Positions 31,740-43,179 of a DNA stretch of 64,000 bases are shown here, piece by piece. Every line of letters begins with the position of its first letter. Position 1 is the first letter of the stretch. This DNA comes from Termitomyces sp. T153 (lineage: Eukaryota; Basidiomycota; Agaricomycetes; Agaricales; Lyophyllaceae): NCBI GenBank assembly GCA_018296165.2, contig JACKQL020000061.1, positions 186,001 through 250,000 on the forward strand. Direction: 5' to 3'. The position numbers and the translations under genes are program-made. Under the pieces are notes generated by a model. The model was not told the origin of the DNA. It saw only the letters and a program-made list of their open reading frames with translations, and searched no databases.

Positions 31740-34161
31740 TATCTAAGTCCAGTGGCCCTCATCCTCTTCATGCTTCCTTTATCTTCTTGGCTACTGCTTC
31801 CTCAGCATGTCCATCAGCCTTTCTCTTACCTGCTAGACAACTGGAGGACCAGGTACATTTGGTGGGGGGCCATGTGGCTCAGGACATGCTATGGCCATGT
31901 CATGGCACAATCTCATCTGGAAGATGACATGGTTCTGGGCCTGTCACACCCACATCCATCAAATGCCCAGTTACAGCAATGGGACTAGCCAAAATGGTTT
32001 CAATACTAGTGGGCACAGTAGATTCATTACTGGCTGCTGGTCTGGTGGCAATAGCAGAGGCAGTGATGATGGCAGCAGGTGTGGTGGAGATGATGGAGTT
32101 GGTGGCAATGGCTAAGTCAGTGATGCTGGCAGCAGGCCTGGTGAGATCAATGGATGTGGTGGCAGACCTGCTGGAAATGCTAGAATTGGTCACAATAGTG
32201 ATGGGGTCACTGATGAGAGCAGAGTCATCAGCAATGGTGGACTAATTGACAGCAATGGCTACAGTGGTGGTGCAGTCCATCTTGCTCTTATCCTCCTTGG
32301 GCTGGGCAGCCTTGTCATTGTTGGGCTCTTCTGCCTCAGCAATGGGTGCCAGAGTAGAAGCTGGCACAGATGGAAGGCTGCTAGTGCTGGAGGCTGGTTG
32401 GATGGAGGGGGAGGAGATTTGAAGCTGGTTTTGAAGGTTGTTAATTATTCCTCAGAGCACAACAATGTTGACTTTGTTCTGCATGAGATGCCTAGCATGA
32501 GCCTCAACAGTTTGCTTTATTCTGTTGACTTGCCCTTTCCCTTTCTGCTTGTTGTCAGCAGGTCCACTTGCTCCTTCCCCTTTCTGCTGGCCACTGGCAC
32601 ATCTGTCTGTTCCTTTCCTCTTCCCTTTTTGCTGGCTGCTGGCATATCTGCCAGCCAGATTGTTGACAGCCCAGCAACTGGTGTTGTTGGTTCTGTCTGT
32701 TGTCAGTAAATGATTTCAGTTGGGGAAATCAACACTTACCCTGAACATATTCAGCAGACTTGGATTTTCTCTGCCTTTTCTCCTTCTTTTCCTTCTTGCC
32801 CTTGTTCTTCTGGACCTCTTCCTTGTGATCCCTTGTAAGACTGCATGTTTTTTTGAGGACAAGTCAGCAGGCATCACACAAGGTTCCTCCTTTTATCTTG
32901 ACACATTGAAGCCCCTTTTTTTGACAGTATTGGCAAGGGTGGTTGAGCTGTGCCCCTGCACAAGGAGGTGCTGTCATGAAGTACTTCCCTAACCTCATTG
33001 ATGGTGTGATCTTCCACTGTTGACATTTTTCATTATTGGAATGATCATTGTTATCATTCAAGTCATTCTCCTTGTCTTCATCCAAGGTGACAGATTAATA
33101 TTCAGACTGGCTGGGAGGGGGAGGACTATGAGGTAGAGTTCAGGCAGTATATTTCCTCCATTCTTGTTGTAGAATCTGTACTTTGCTAGCCTTTTTGATC
33201 AGCTGGGGTCAGGCTGGGACTGGCTCTACTGGTGATGACAGACTTAATGCCAATACTCTACCAGGTTTTGATGAGGGACCTGCTGGGGATGGCAGAGCCA
33301 CTGTGGACACCAGACCCACTGGTATTACCAGATCCACTGCAATCATTGGCAGATCAATTGTTGAAATCTGTTTAAAAATTTCTGAAGGTGAGGGATCTGA
33401 TTTTGAACATGGACCTGCCACTCCTCCTACTGCCTAGCCCTTGTTGACCTCCTGGGCTTTCTTGCCTGTGACTCCTTGAAATACACCCCTGCCTTCTCTT
33501 TTAACTCCTCAATTGCCTTTGCATCTGACAGCTTGCCTGATGAAATTTGGAGGGCCTAGTTGGAAATGCTTTTCCTTGCCTCCAGTACAAGTTGTTTGTC
33601 CTTGGCCTTTGCTTCTACAAAGATTTCTTCAACACCATCTGTGAGTGTGGCATATTATCCTACAAATAGGTTGCTCACTAATTGTTCAACCCTACCCTAG
33701 AGATCTGACAAGTCTCCTCTCAGAGCAGAGACCAACACAGAGTTCTGAGTGTTGTAGAGCTGTTGGAAAAGGACCTCAGTGGATGGAGACATAGCATAGC
33801 AGACAGCAATGAGTGGATGAGCAGTGGCTGATGAGCAAAAGAGGACTTGAAAGTCAAGAATTTGAAAATTAGGGTCACATGCATCTGTTGATTTACATGT
33901 ACTGTTCAAAAGCAGTATGGCTGCCAAAGGAGGTTGAATTTGATGCTTTGATGAGATTTTGATGGCTACCAAAGAAGATTGATGCCTTCCAAAGAATTCT
34001 GATCCTCCATAAAAAATTCTGATGCATTCCCAAGCATCTAAAAAAACCATGACCAATATGATGTGTTCTCCATTGATTTTGTTCAACTGCATAATGCTTG
34101 TTTCTGCTGTTCCTTTATTGTTATTTCTGCAATTTAAATAGATCTTCATATCACTTTTCAT
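31740..34161 (-). pseudogene. Cys-cluster, coiled-coil hypothetical gene relic
   Basis: Read on the minus strand: an N-terminal part (34,161-33,697) ends in TEVLFQQLYNTQNSVLVSAL. A charged helical part (about 33,690-33,440) has EEIFVEAKAKDKQLVLEA and SDAKAIEELKEKAGVYFKES. A Pro/Ser/Thr-rich linker follows. Then comes a Cys cluster (33,085-32,864) with PC-x4-LNHPC-x2-C-x5-C-x8-C-x2-C, a basic Lys/Glu tract with GKGK repeats, and an Ala/Ser/Thr/Pro-rich tail (32,193-31,900). The stop directly after CDAC (TGA at about 32,864) would be CGA without a CpG transition. Such Cys clusters recall Zn2Cys6-like proteins found near basidiomycete repeats. DNA binding is only inferred. Confidence 0.5.
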
Positions 34162-34549
34162 TTAAGTGGCTTGTTGCCAGTGGTGGTACCAGCTTTGGCC
34201 ACCCCCCATCTTCTCAGTAGCTTTCTGATGGCACTAGGCAGATATGTTCCTGAGGGCAGATTTTGTCACAAGTGGCAGCAGCCAGTCATGAGAAATGATT
34301 GGCAGCTGGATCCACTGCCAGTCCACTGACACCAGTGGATTTTAGTATTGAGTGGGGCCAGTCACTGTTAAATGTAATTACAATGGACCTGGTAGTAATT
34401 AGCAGCTCCAGATCCTGGTCAAAGACCTCTGCTGGATATGTATAGTATGGCGCAATGTATGGCCTCCATGGCACCCATATAACATGCTACATTGTGGGGA
34501 TTCTGCCATGGTGTAGCAGACTCTGCCAATAACATAGGATACAATCCAA
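34162..34549. other. No identifiable feature
   Basis: Low-CpG DNA between a decayed gene and a Gypsy-B fragment; nothing recognised. Confidence 0.35.
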
Positions 34550-35620
34550 AGCATGCTCTGCTGTAATGTAGGACACACTACATATGTATGTCTCTATGTG
34601 GTCAAGATACACACAAATAACACCTTTTGCAATCAAATCACAGAAGATGTCATTCATCATTGTCTAAAAGGTAGCTGGACTGTTTGTGAGACCAAAGAAC
34701 ATCACCAGGGCTTCAAAGAGTCCCTGATTGGTTTGGATTGCTGCCTTCCACCCATCTCCTTCTTTGACATGCACATTGTTGTAGTCCCTAATTGGTTTAG
34801 AATCTGCCTTCCACTCATCTCCATCCTTGACAGGCACATTGTTGTACCCCCAACAGATGTCTGACTTGGTGAAGTAGCATGCACCTCAAAGGTTGTTGAC
34901 AAGTTCAGAGATGAGCAGTAAGGCATGGCAATTCTCCACCATTATTGCATTCAAGACCCAATAGTCTGTACCAGACAAACAGAGCCATTCTTCCTCTTGA
35001 TAAGAAAGACTGAGGAGGCCATTGGGGACTTAGAGGGTCATATCCAGTCCAAGCTAAGATTCTTCTGCAAAAACACATCCTGCTCATGGGGTTCAGGCAG
35101 ATAGACTTTGCAACTAGAGAGTTCTACACTGGGTATTAGCTTAATTGCACAGTTCCATTGCTTGCTCTCTGGGAGTGAATCAAATGATGCCTTGGAGAAT
35201 GTGTCTTCAAAATTGGGGAGGTGACTAGAAACTGTGCTACAAAAGAGCTTGAGCTGTGAGTTTGCCACAAATTCCTTGGCCAGTTGTTGAGAAGTTGTCT
35301 GACTGGCCCAGATATCTGCTACTGTGGAGGAGGACAGAGTGTTGTAGCATAGATCCTATCAACTACCTCAATGGTCTTGTCTGGAGACTCAGAGTCCAGA
35401 GTGCCAGCAGATTCCCCTTCACATTCCTCTTCCTCCTGAGATGCATACTCAATGCCTTGAACATCCTTGTAGAGGGCCTCTCTATGAGGGAATGCCAGAG
35501 GGGGGGGAATCCAGGAGGTCAAGATCAGCATAGAGAAGATGCTCAGCATGACATGTGTGCATGGCAGCATGCTCATAAAGCTTTGCTCTAGTTGCTTGCT
35601 CAGAGTGGTCCTGGTGACAA
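34550..35620 (-). pseudogene. Gypsy-B family pol fragment (protease-RT linker and RT)
   Basis: On the minus strand, PPPLAFPHREALYKDVQG (35,500-35,440) is nearly identical to the linker of the full Gypsy-B element (53,310-53,260). It is followed by the RT start (35,268-35,038; FSKASFDSLPESKQWNCAIKL, SPMASSVFLIKRKNGSV) and RT palm remnants to 34,550. The Y-x-D-D block is beyond recognition (CILTT). A 64-bp tandem duplication at 34,721-34,847 disrupts the frame. No LTRs are attached. Confidence 0.8.
34721..34847. repeat. 64-bp tandem duplication inside the RT fragment
   Basis: Units start tccctgattggttt at 34,721 and tccctaattggttt at 34,785 and run through ctgccttccac.catctcc and gcacattgttgta. 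The period is not a multiple of three, so it shifts the RT frame. Confidence 0.85.
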
Positions 35621-36137
35621 AGAACCAGATTCACCACAGAACAAGTAGAGTCAGCTTAATTGAGTGTGCCATCAACATTTACACAGGGATATATAAGAGA
35701 GGGGGTGCATGTGAACTTGTCAACAAGTTGACCAGGACATGTGCTCCAGTCCTGTGATGTGCAGAAGGGCAACATTGTTCAAATTGTGGACAGGAAGCCA
35801 GTGCAGTGTGAGGGTTATACCTAAAACAAACAGATAGGGAAAGAGAAGGGGAAGTAAGGAGAACTATAACAAGGGGAATTCCAGAAGAGCTGAAGAAGGA
35901 AAAAGGGGGAACAAATGAGGAGTCTCCTGACATTTACCCACAAAGTTACCTCTCCTCTTTTGCTACCAGTTTCTACTGACTGTGCACTAGCAACCTAGCA
36001 CCACTTGTATCTAGTGGGTTTTCTGGGACTTAGCTTGACTTGCACTCTCATTTCTCATAGTCCATTTGTACTCTACTTGCAAAACTGCTAGTTGTTTTAT
36101 CCTCTGCATAGCATTTAGGTGGCAACAGACATCATCA
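35621..36137. other. No identifiable feature
   Basis: Short frames only. A purine-rich stretch lies at 35,838-35,920. It may hold the protease part of the adjacent Gypsy-B fragment in unreadable form. Confidence 0.3.
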
Positions 36138-38290
36138 ACAGCAAATGACATAATCTGCTAATTCTCAAGTCCATCTGCCAGACTCAGCTCTACTCATCTC
36201 TGTGGTGCTGATTCTACCATGCCATCACACTTAGGAGAACTCATTGGTATTGACTCAATCACCAATTCCCTGAGTGGTGATAGCCCAAGATCATCTGACT
36301 GTGCTCCAATCACTCACATGGCCTCCATAAATGCTGGACAAGGCCATTGATCCTTCCAATCTATGTCATCCACTCCACCACTGCTTCCTTAGATGTAGGC
36401 AAAATCCTGGGCTCATCTATTGCCCTACAAAGAAATCATCTGTTATTTAAGCATGGGCAGAGTCTGAACTATTTTCCCACCACTTTCCCATCCCATTTCT
36501 TCTTTTGGCAGAGTTTCTTCTCACTGGTGCAAAGTGATGAGGAATAGATAGATGTTGACAATCCATCCTTTGATGATCCAGACCTCAGGGGCATGGCTTT
36601 GAAGCCATACCACTTCAGCAACATGGACATTCCACCTCTGTTTGATGCTGAGGAAAGTGGATTATATGAAAACCACCTCCTACCACTCTTCATTGCATTG
36701 GACAATTGGTCAGAGAATGGAGAGGAGCCAGATGATGGCAGCCTTCCACATCTGTTCATTGCAATGGATTGACAAGTCTGACAATGGAAGTGCACCAGGT
36801 GACAGCAGCCTGCTGTCAGGGGACTTCCATTTCCAACCTCTGTGGCAATCTCCACTACTTGTTCCAGACCCCTGAATATCTCTGGAGACCCTCAGAACTT
36901 CCCAAAGTTCCTTGTTGAGCACATTCCTAGGGTTAGAGCTAGCTCTGGCCTTCTGTACAGTTGTTCCCATGCCTCTGCCACCTGCTGATGTGCTGCACCA
37001 AGCAGCAGGGATCCTTAGACTTGTTCTCTTCAGATTCCCCTCTGCTAGTTGATTAGTTACCATTTGTATTGTTAACTACCTTGCTAATATACTTTGAATT
37101 CCCCTCTGCTAGCTGTGTAATTGAGCTGCTGCTCCTGGAAGTTGCTCTTACAGCAGAACAAGTCTCTAACTCTAGTCTGGAAGCTCTTCACAGCCTGCAA
37201 GGAACCTCTGAGCCTCTATCTGTTGCTTTCCCACCAGACTTAAGCACCAGCAGAATTCTATGTCTCAGCTTGCCAATCCAGACACTCCCCCAGAGGCCCT
37301 GATCCCTCAGGACAAAGCCTGGACTTGCTTGCTACACCTATAGAACCAGGTGCAACTGACTCAATTGTCCCTCATCCATCACACAACCAAACTCTCTATC
37401 CTCTGTCAGAGTACCAATCACATGTCCCAATCCCTCCAGGCCCTGCTAGAATGCCTGCCCCTATCTCCACACTACCCCTGGTGGTGGAACCACTACCAGC
37501 AGCTCCAGTAGTTGCTCTTGTAGCTCCAATAATCCTCCAGCCATGGATCCCATGCTCTGCACTCCTGGATGCATATGGCAGTGCTTGCTCTGGCAGGGAG
37601 CCAGTTCTGTCTCACCTACGTCCACCTCAGCAGATATGCCTTTGACTCTGATGTGTTGAAGATAGCTTGGGTGCTGTCATATATAAAGACCAGACAGGCC
37701 TCCACCTATGCACTACAGGTGTTCCAGCACCCTGGAGGTGTTGGAAGCTTTGCAGATTGGGCAGCCTTCAAAAAAGACTTCCAAGCAGAGTTTTTCTCAA
37801 TTGACCCTGCCAAAAATGCCACTTTAGCACTGTGTGATAGGGAGCAGTATGAGCAAAGGAAGAGGATGCTGGATGAGTACATTGACTCCTTCCAGGCACT
37901 AGTTGAGCAAGCCACCTACCCCAATGGTCTCCACAGTCAGATAGCAACTCTGTAATGGACACCAAAGCTGGACTAATAATGTGGAGGAGTGGCAAAAATA
38001 CCATTACACCTCAACATGCTGCACCAGCAACATGAGTCAATCTACATCATTTACCTGGCAGACCTAATTGTTTCTGCCAGAACTAGCTTTCTGGCAAGCA
38101 AGAGATCATACCTGTTGGCTCTTTCACTCTAGCCAACTTTGCTGACATTTCTGATGTTCTCTTGCAAACTTCAGCTTCATCAAGCACAACATCAAGTGTT
38201 GTGGCAAATCATTCAGATGGTCCATATACACCACTTGATTTCAAATTTCTAAGGGACACTGCTCTCTTCTTGAATTTGGAAGAGTTTCCA
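36138..38290 (+). pseudogene. Second copy of the LPPLF-repeat gene, broken
   Basis: This is homologous to the gene at 20,824-22,299 (-). It keeps FSLVQSDEE and phrases like HLPPLF in decayed form, but has stops, fewer repeats, a Gypsy-B LTR-gag insertion after 36,813 and lost splice signals. It cannot be functional. Comparing its substitutions with copy A could show whether the gene was once under selection. Confidence 0.6.
36814..37953 (+). mobile_element. Gypsy-B fragment: LTR (36814-37152) and truncated gag
   Basis: The LTR begins TGTCAGGGGACTTCC and ends GCTCTTACA. It matches the LTRs of the complete Gypsy-B at 50,000-55,737, in the opposite orientation. Gag follows in two frames: a Pro-rich segment (37,325-37,645) with LLDAYGSACSGREP, and a capsid segment (37,569-37,955) with FADWAAFKKDFQAEFFSID, ALCDREQYEQRKRMLDEYID and FQALVEQATYP. 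Sequence stops at about 37,953, where the host repeat resumes. The piece was therefore 3'-truncated by deletion or recombination. Confidence 0.88.
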
Positions 38291-38639
38291 GAACTCAAAG
38301 AGGGTGGAGAGTAGAACTCTTTGGTATGCATGAATGACTGTAAATATGTGGAAGAGAAAAGATGCCAAATAGAAGCTGTGGCCAAAAAATCCTGCTAATG
38401 GCAGAAATTAGAGTATACAAGGGAACCAGGGAAAATGAGTGCACCACATTCCCAGCTGCTGCTGGAAGGATTCTACCAGTGGAAATGGGTGTACACTGGA
38501 CCACCAAGAGAAAGTTTCACACTCACAGGAATCACAAGACAATTTGAGCTATCAGATATTTGAAGCCATCAAGCCATAGATTAGTGAAAACAAACCCAAA
38601 GAAATTTGAGTGAGGTGGTATGGAAGAATGAAAACAGGC

Positions 38640-38740
38640 TTGTAGAAGACATATGTCAAGTATGGGAATTGAACCCAAGACTTGATTGACCAGATCAAAT
38701 GTGAACACTTCAAACCATTAAGCTATGAAGGGACTTCAAT
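38640..38740 (-). repeat. tRNA-derived SINE unit 5
   Basis: On the minus strand there is an A box tagcttaatgg (38725-38715) and a B box ggttcaattcc (38675-38665). Both fit Pol III consensus closely. It ends in acttgaca like the plus-strand units in copy A. Confidence 0.72.
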
Positions 38741-39224
38741 TATAGTCAAATGTGGGATAGCTGAAGTGAATAACACCACAACATGCTATGACAAGTAAGA
38801 GAGTTCAACCAGACCTACTGTAAATGTGTGCACGAGAACATTCCTCAGCCATAAACCAAAGCTGTTGGTGGAAAGATGCCAAATAGAAGCTGTGGCCAGA
38901 ACACAGCTGATGGCAGCAACAAGAGTACACTGGGGTGGGTTGCCAGAGAAAATGGGCTTATTATATTTCCAGCTGCTGCCAGAAGGCTGCAGCTAGCTAT
39001 CCAATGTTTGAAGCCATTAGATGGCTGGTTTCAATGCAAGCTTGAGATAATTCCAATACAGCAAGCAATACATTTTTTGTATGCAAAAATTTTATAAGGC
39101 CAAGGTTGACCAGACCAATATAAGGAACAAACTGACTATGTTTGAAACTATGAAACTATAGATTTGTTTGAACACAAGCCCAAAGAAATTTGAGTATGGT
39201 GGTATGGAAGAAAAAAGTAATCTT

Positions 39225-39320
39225 GTGAAAGATGTATATTAAGTAAGGGATTCAAACCCAAGACTTGATCAACCAGATCAAATGTGAACACTTCAAACCA
39301 TTAAGCTATGAAGGCACATT
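39225..39320 (-). repeat. tRNA-derived SINE unit 6
   Basis: It has an A box tagcttaatgg (39308-39298) and a B box ggtttgaatcc (39258-39248). It shares long flanking sequence with unit 5 (aaacccaaagaaatttgagt), so the two arose by segmental duplication about 583 bp apart. Confidence 0.72.
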
Positions 39321-39394
39321 GAATTATAGTGAAATGTAGAATAGTTGAAATGAATGTACACCACAAGGGCAAATGACAAAAATTATTGCAAATT

Positions 39395-39985
39395 GGTATG
39401 TCAAGTGAGGGAGTCAAACTCTAAGCTTGATAGATGGAATGTGGACACCAGGTAAAATGGGCACACCAGATTTCCAGTATCACATGGTAGACATTCCAGA
39501 CCACTGATGGCAGAAATGAGAGTACACTGGGGTGCCACAGAAAATGAGTGCACTGGATTTTTAGCTGCTGCTAGAAGGCTACTCCCAGCAGCAGAAATGG
39601 GCATGGAAGATGGGCCCACCAGTATTCCACCCACTGCTGAAAGGCCATTGCTAATGGAAATAGGTGTACACCAGACCACCAGGAAAAAGCTTTGCACTAT
39701 AGGAATCACAAAAATAATTCAAGTTATGCAACATCTGAAGCCATTAGAGTGACCAATTGAGGGAGTCAAACCATAGGCCTGACAGATTGAGTGGCTTGCA
39801 ATATTAAGCCATCTACAGGCATTTGTTTGAGCAAATAGTGGTCAATTAAAATGATGATTCAAAAGCTTCCAAATTTATAAACATGTCAAGCAAGGGATTT
39901 GAACCCTCAACCTGAGCATATGAGGCAGGTGACATTGGCAAATGCCTAATGTTTGGACCCATTAAGCCACAAAGGCCTGATATAT
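39395..39985 (-). repeat. Cluster of three further tRNA-like units
   Basis: B boxes in minus orientation lie at 39420-39410 (agtttgactcc), 39772-39762 (ggtttgactcc) and 39905-39895 (ggttcaaatcc). Only the last has a matching A box, tggcttaatgg (39969-39959). They correspond in order and orientation to units 1-4 of copy A. Confidence 0.65.
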
Positions 39986-40687
39986 CAATCAAGTTAATAG
40001 GGTCTGTGGAGCAATGTTGGTTCCAGGCACAATAAAGGATTTGGCAGGTAGCCAGCCTGAATACCCAAACTATGAAGGTATTTTGCTTCAAAGTGAACCT
40101 ACACATTGGTTAGAGCAAGGGAGAAAAAGTACAATAAATAAAGTTTGAGAACAAATCAACAGTCAATTACTGGAACTGCTTTACAGATTTCAACAAACAT
40201 CTACTATGGATGGTCCAAGACCTGTTGCATGGAAACAGTTCTGTAACAGGATCCAGCAACAGGCAAAGATCTCAACAATGGAGTGGCTTCTGAACAGAAA
40301 CAGTTCTGTGATGGCACCCACCAGCTAATGAAACTGCCTTTTGCAATGGATGTCATATGGCAACAGAAAGTAGACAGCAGACATCTGCTGATACCATTGA
40401 CAACAACACAATGTAAGACTCCCATGGAACATGAGGGCAGTGAAAGATATCTGCTCAGAGTGTTTTCAATGACACATTGTAACCTTGCAATGGCACTGTT
40501 GTGGACATAACATTGTTGATTTCCACTACAATGCAAAGGACTCTGCTGGGCATGTAGCATACAATACAAACCATGTTCCATTACAATGTGTGACACATGC
40601 ACTTGTAATGCCCTACCCTGACAGTTAATAACTACATTATGAATTACACTAAGCAATTGTTACAACACAAAGCAAAGGACAGTCTAA

Positions 40688-40712
40688 GTAAAGGGAGCAA
40701 GCTCCTCTTTAC
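40688..40712. repeat. Short near-perfect hairpin
   Basis: gtaaagggagc-aa-gctcctctttac pairs with one unpaired base. It is a single site of unknown meaning between repeat copy B and the MITE. Confidence 0.5.
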
Positions 40713-40820
40713 AAGATATACTGTCCTAAACCTTTACCAAAGAACTCAAACCACTGACAAATCTAACTAAACCTAACTGATAATCTTAGAGAGCAGTAGA
40801 CAGGTCTTTCCCAGGGTATG

Positions 40821-41098
40821 TACAGTGGCTCAAAAAACTGTCCCAATGTTTTATACTTTTTGAAAGATGACATTGGCATGAAGGATTGGAAGTATTCATA
40901 ATTCTGGTTAAATCAGTAAAATACTATGGCAAAAATGGCCACTACTCCATCAGTTTGATTTGAACTAAAATGCAATTTGTAGCTATGATGCCATAGTATT
41001 TTACTGATTTAACCAGAATTATGAATACTTCCAATTCTTCATGCCAATGTCATCTTTAAAAAGTATAAAACATTGGGACAGTTGTTTGAGCCACTGTA
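40821..41098. mobile_element. Tc1/mariner-type MITE, 278 bp including TA target sites
   Basis: Long terminal inverted repeats (40823-40931 and 40989-41096, about 109 bp, only a few mismatches) begin CAGTGGCTCAAAAAACTGTCCC-like and end with its complement. They are flanked by TA on both sides. The interior is about 57 bp and non-coding. The CAGTGG start and TA duplication are typical of Tc1/mariner. High arm identity suggests a fairly recent insertion. Confidence 0.93.
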
Positions 41099-42300
41099 TT
41101 ATGTCTGAGTTATAATAGTTCAATTGTTCTGTTGGTGTACTGGTTATTGTAGAACTGCTGTTATATTATGTATACACATAGTTGTTTGTTCAATTCTTCC
41201 CAGGTGCATATTTATTCATTGGGTAATGCATCATTATCAACATCCACTAGAGAGATAAATACATGATGTACCTTATGTAACTTGACAGGATAATGCATAA
41301 TGATGCCTGTATCTGGTGTACAGTACTTAACAAAGATAGACTTGCTATGATGGTAGGCCACAATGGTATGCTGCAATAGTAAGCCATGATGGTGGTGATA
41401 GAAAGGGAGGAAAGAGTTGAGGAAAAAAAGTCTGTACAATGGATCATAATAAATGATATTGTGTAACCATCACAAGTGCCAAAATTCTGCAATGGTAGTG
41501 AAAGAGAGGAAAGAGACAAGGATCAGTTAGTCAGTTCAGTGGCCAAGTCATTTGATATTTTTTGGAAGGTAATAGTAACTGTCCATTTATGATAACATCC
41601 TTCTAGATATGGAATAACTCAGTCAGTGTATCAACAACTGTATTCATGATGTATATACTTGTTAGATACAGAATAACTATGACCTGTCAGTGACTGTATA
41701 TGTGTATATGTAATGGGTACACACCTCAGTCAGTGTATCAATGACTGAGGGTGCCCCAGTATCCAACTCCAATATATATTTTCCTCCTGTATACTACCTC
41801 CTTCCTAATGTGGTTTGTCTCTGTGGTGGTGGCAGCATCATGTCACATGTATTGACACACCTCACAATCCTCCTAACATCCTTTTACCCAAACATGATCA
41901 AAGACACTTTCAGGTCATACTTGTGTTGGTGGAGAAAAGGTTGAGCTAGATATTAAGAGTCTGTTCAGCCACAATTTTTTATAAAATTTGACTAGGATCT
42001 GATAGAAGTCTCAGAAGGCAGTCCAGCCCATCATCCTATCTGACCATTCATTGCAATGTCAATGATCACTTCTTTCCCACTATGCAACCTGAACTGAGTG
42101 TTGTTGTGCAACAGCACATTCAGCACTGGCATCAGAGTGCTGCTGTTGTCATACATCTTGTTCAAACTGCTATAGCATTATATACATCTTCAGAGTACTG
42201 GTCTCAGCCATATTATACCTCAAAGCTTTGAGGGCAAAGATTGGGTCATTTGGTAGAAGAAAGTTTGTGGCCATCTCTGCACTGACAAGTCACCAAAAAT
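41099..42300. other. Unassigned repeat DNA, possible LTR fragment
   Basis: No coding similarity. Around 41,620-41,750 the phrase cagtcagtgtatcaa(c/t)(a/g)actg occurs twice, about 120 bp apart, followed by gagggtgccc. This may be a decayed LTR. CpG stays very low until about 42,346. Confidence 0.35.
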
Positions 42301-43179
42301 ATAAGATTGATAATGCATATATTGTATAGTCCAGATGGCCTCAGTACGTCAGTTATTGTACTTGGGTCGAGATATTGTTGGGTTGAGGTCCATGAAATGT
42401 ATGCAAACAGATTATAACATAATCCCTGTGACTCGTCAGACTTCACCATGATAAATACGGTAGTACAAGCAAGTACAAACATTCAAAAGATGCTTATAGA
42501 TGAAAAGAAAAAGAATGTAATCTAAGATGCCAAGATGATGGGCCGGACTACCTTCCGAGGCTTCCATCAGAAGCAAAGAAGGCCCAACTTCAAGTAAAAA
42601 CCCAGCTGAAAGCTGCATGCAAAAGGCACCCAATGTTCTGCTACCATATGTGATATCTGGACCCTTTCCTAATCATTCAAATGCACTACCACCAAACTGC
42701 ACTACCACCAAAAAGGACCCGAGTTGATCTGCTCATCACTACTTGCCCTTAATGGCCAGTCCCGAATCGATTCTGCCGGATGATCCGATGTCCATAGTTG
42801 GAATGTAAAGTTAGCAGGTGAGGTTGGTCTGTCCAACCCACTAACCGATGAAAAAATCCGACCCTATCGTTTGATTTGAATTTTTTGAATTTTGGGCACC
42901 CCTTGGAAAGAGTTGAAGAAGAAAGTCCATGCGACGCATCGAACTAAGTGACAGTGACACCATCCGGTGCATTCTGCCGTCACAAGTAGGACTCAAAGTA
43001 CTTTCACGTTCAACAATATCCAAATCTGGACATTCGGACCTGCCATAGCAGACCATACCCTTTCGGAAAATTTCACATAATCATAACTCCAAATCGACTT
43101 GTATGTAACTACTATTGGCCACGACGCAATAGACGTCTTCGGCCTTTACTCCATTCCTGAACCATCGAGAGAACCAAGA
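42301..43179. other. CpG-rich intergenic DNA upstream of the second MFS gene
   Basis: CG dinucleotides reappear at about 42,346 and become frequent by 42,760. This is presumed promoter and leader of the MFS gene. No motif is assigned. Short frames (for example 42,841-43,056, -) have no recognised domain. Confidence 0.4.

Larger units (their letters stand above)
36138..40630 (+). repeat. Segmental repeat copy B (inverted partner of 19.09-22.3 kb)
   Basis: The plus strand from 36,138 follows the minus strand of 22,299-19,090. It begins with the LPPLF-repeat gene (36,138-36,813; shortened repeats, stop at 36,545 where copy A has a Trp codon). It is interrupted by a Gypsy-B fragment (36,814-37,953), resumes with tggacaccaaa at about 37,957, passes the altered splice site (atgagt instead of gtgagt, 38,031) and the tRNA-like units, and ends with caatgtgtgaca...taatgccctaccctga at about 40,620. 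A unit starting gatgccaaatagaagctgtggcc is duplicated internally at 38,361 and 38,874. Confidence 0.8.
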
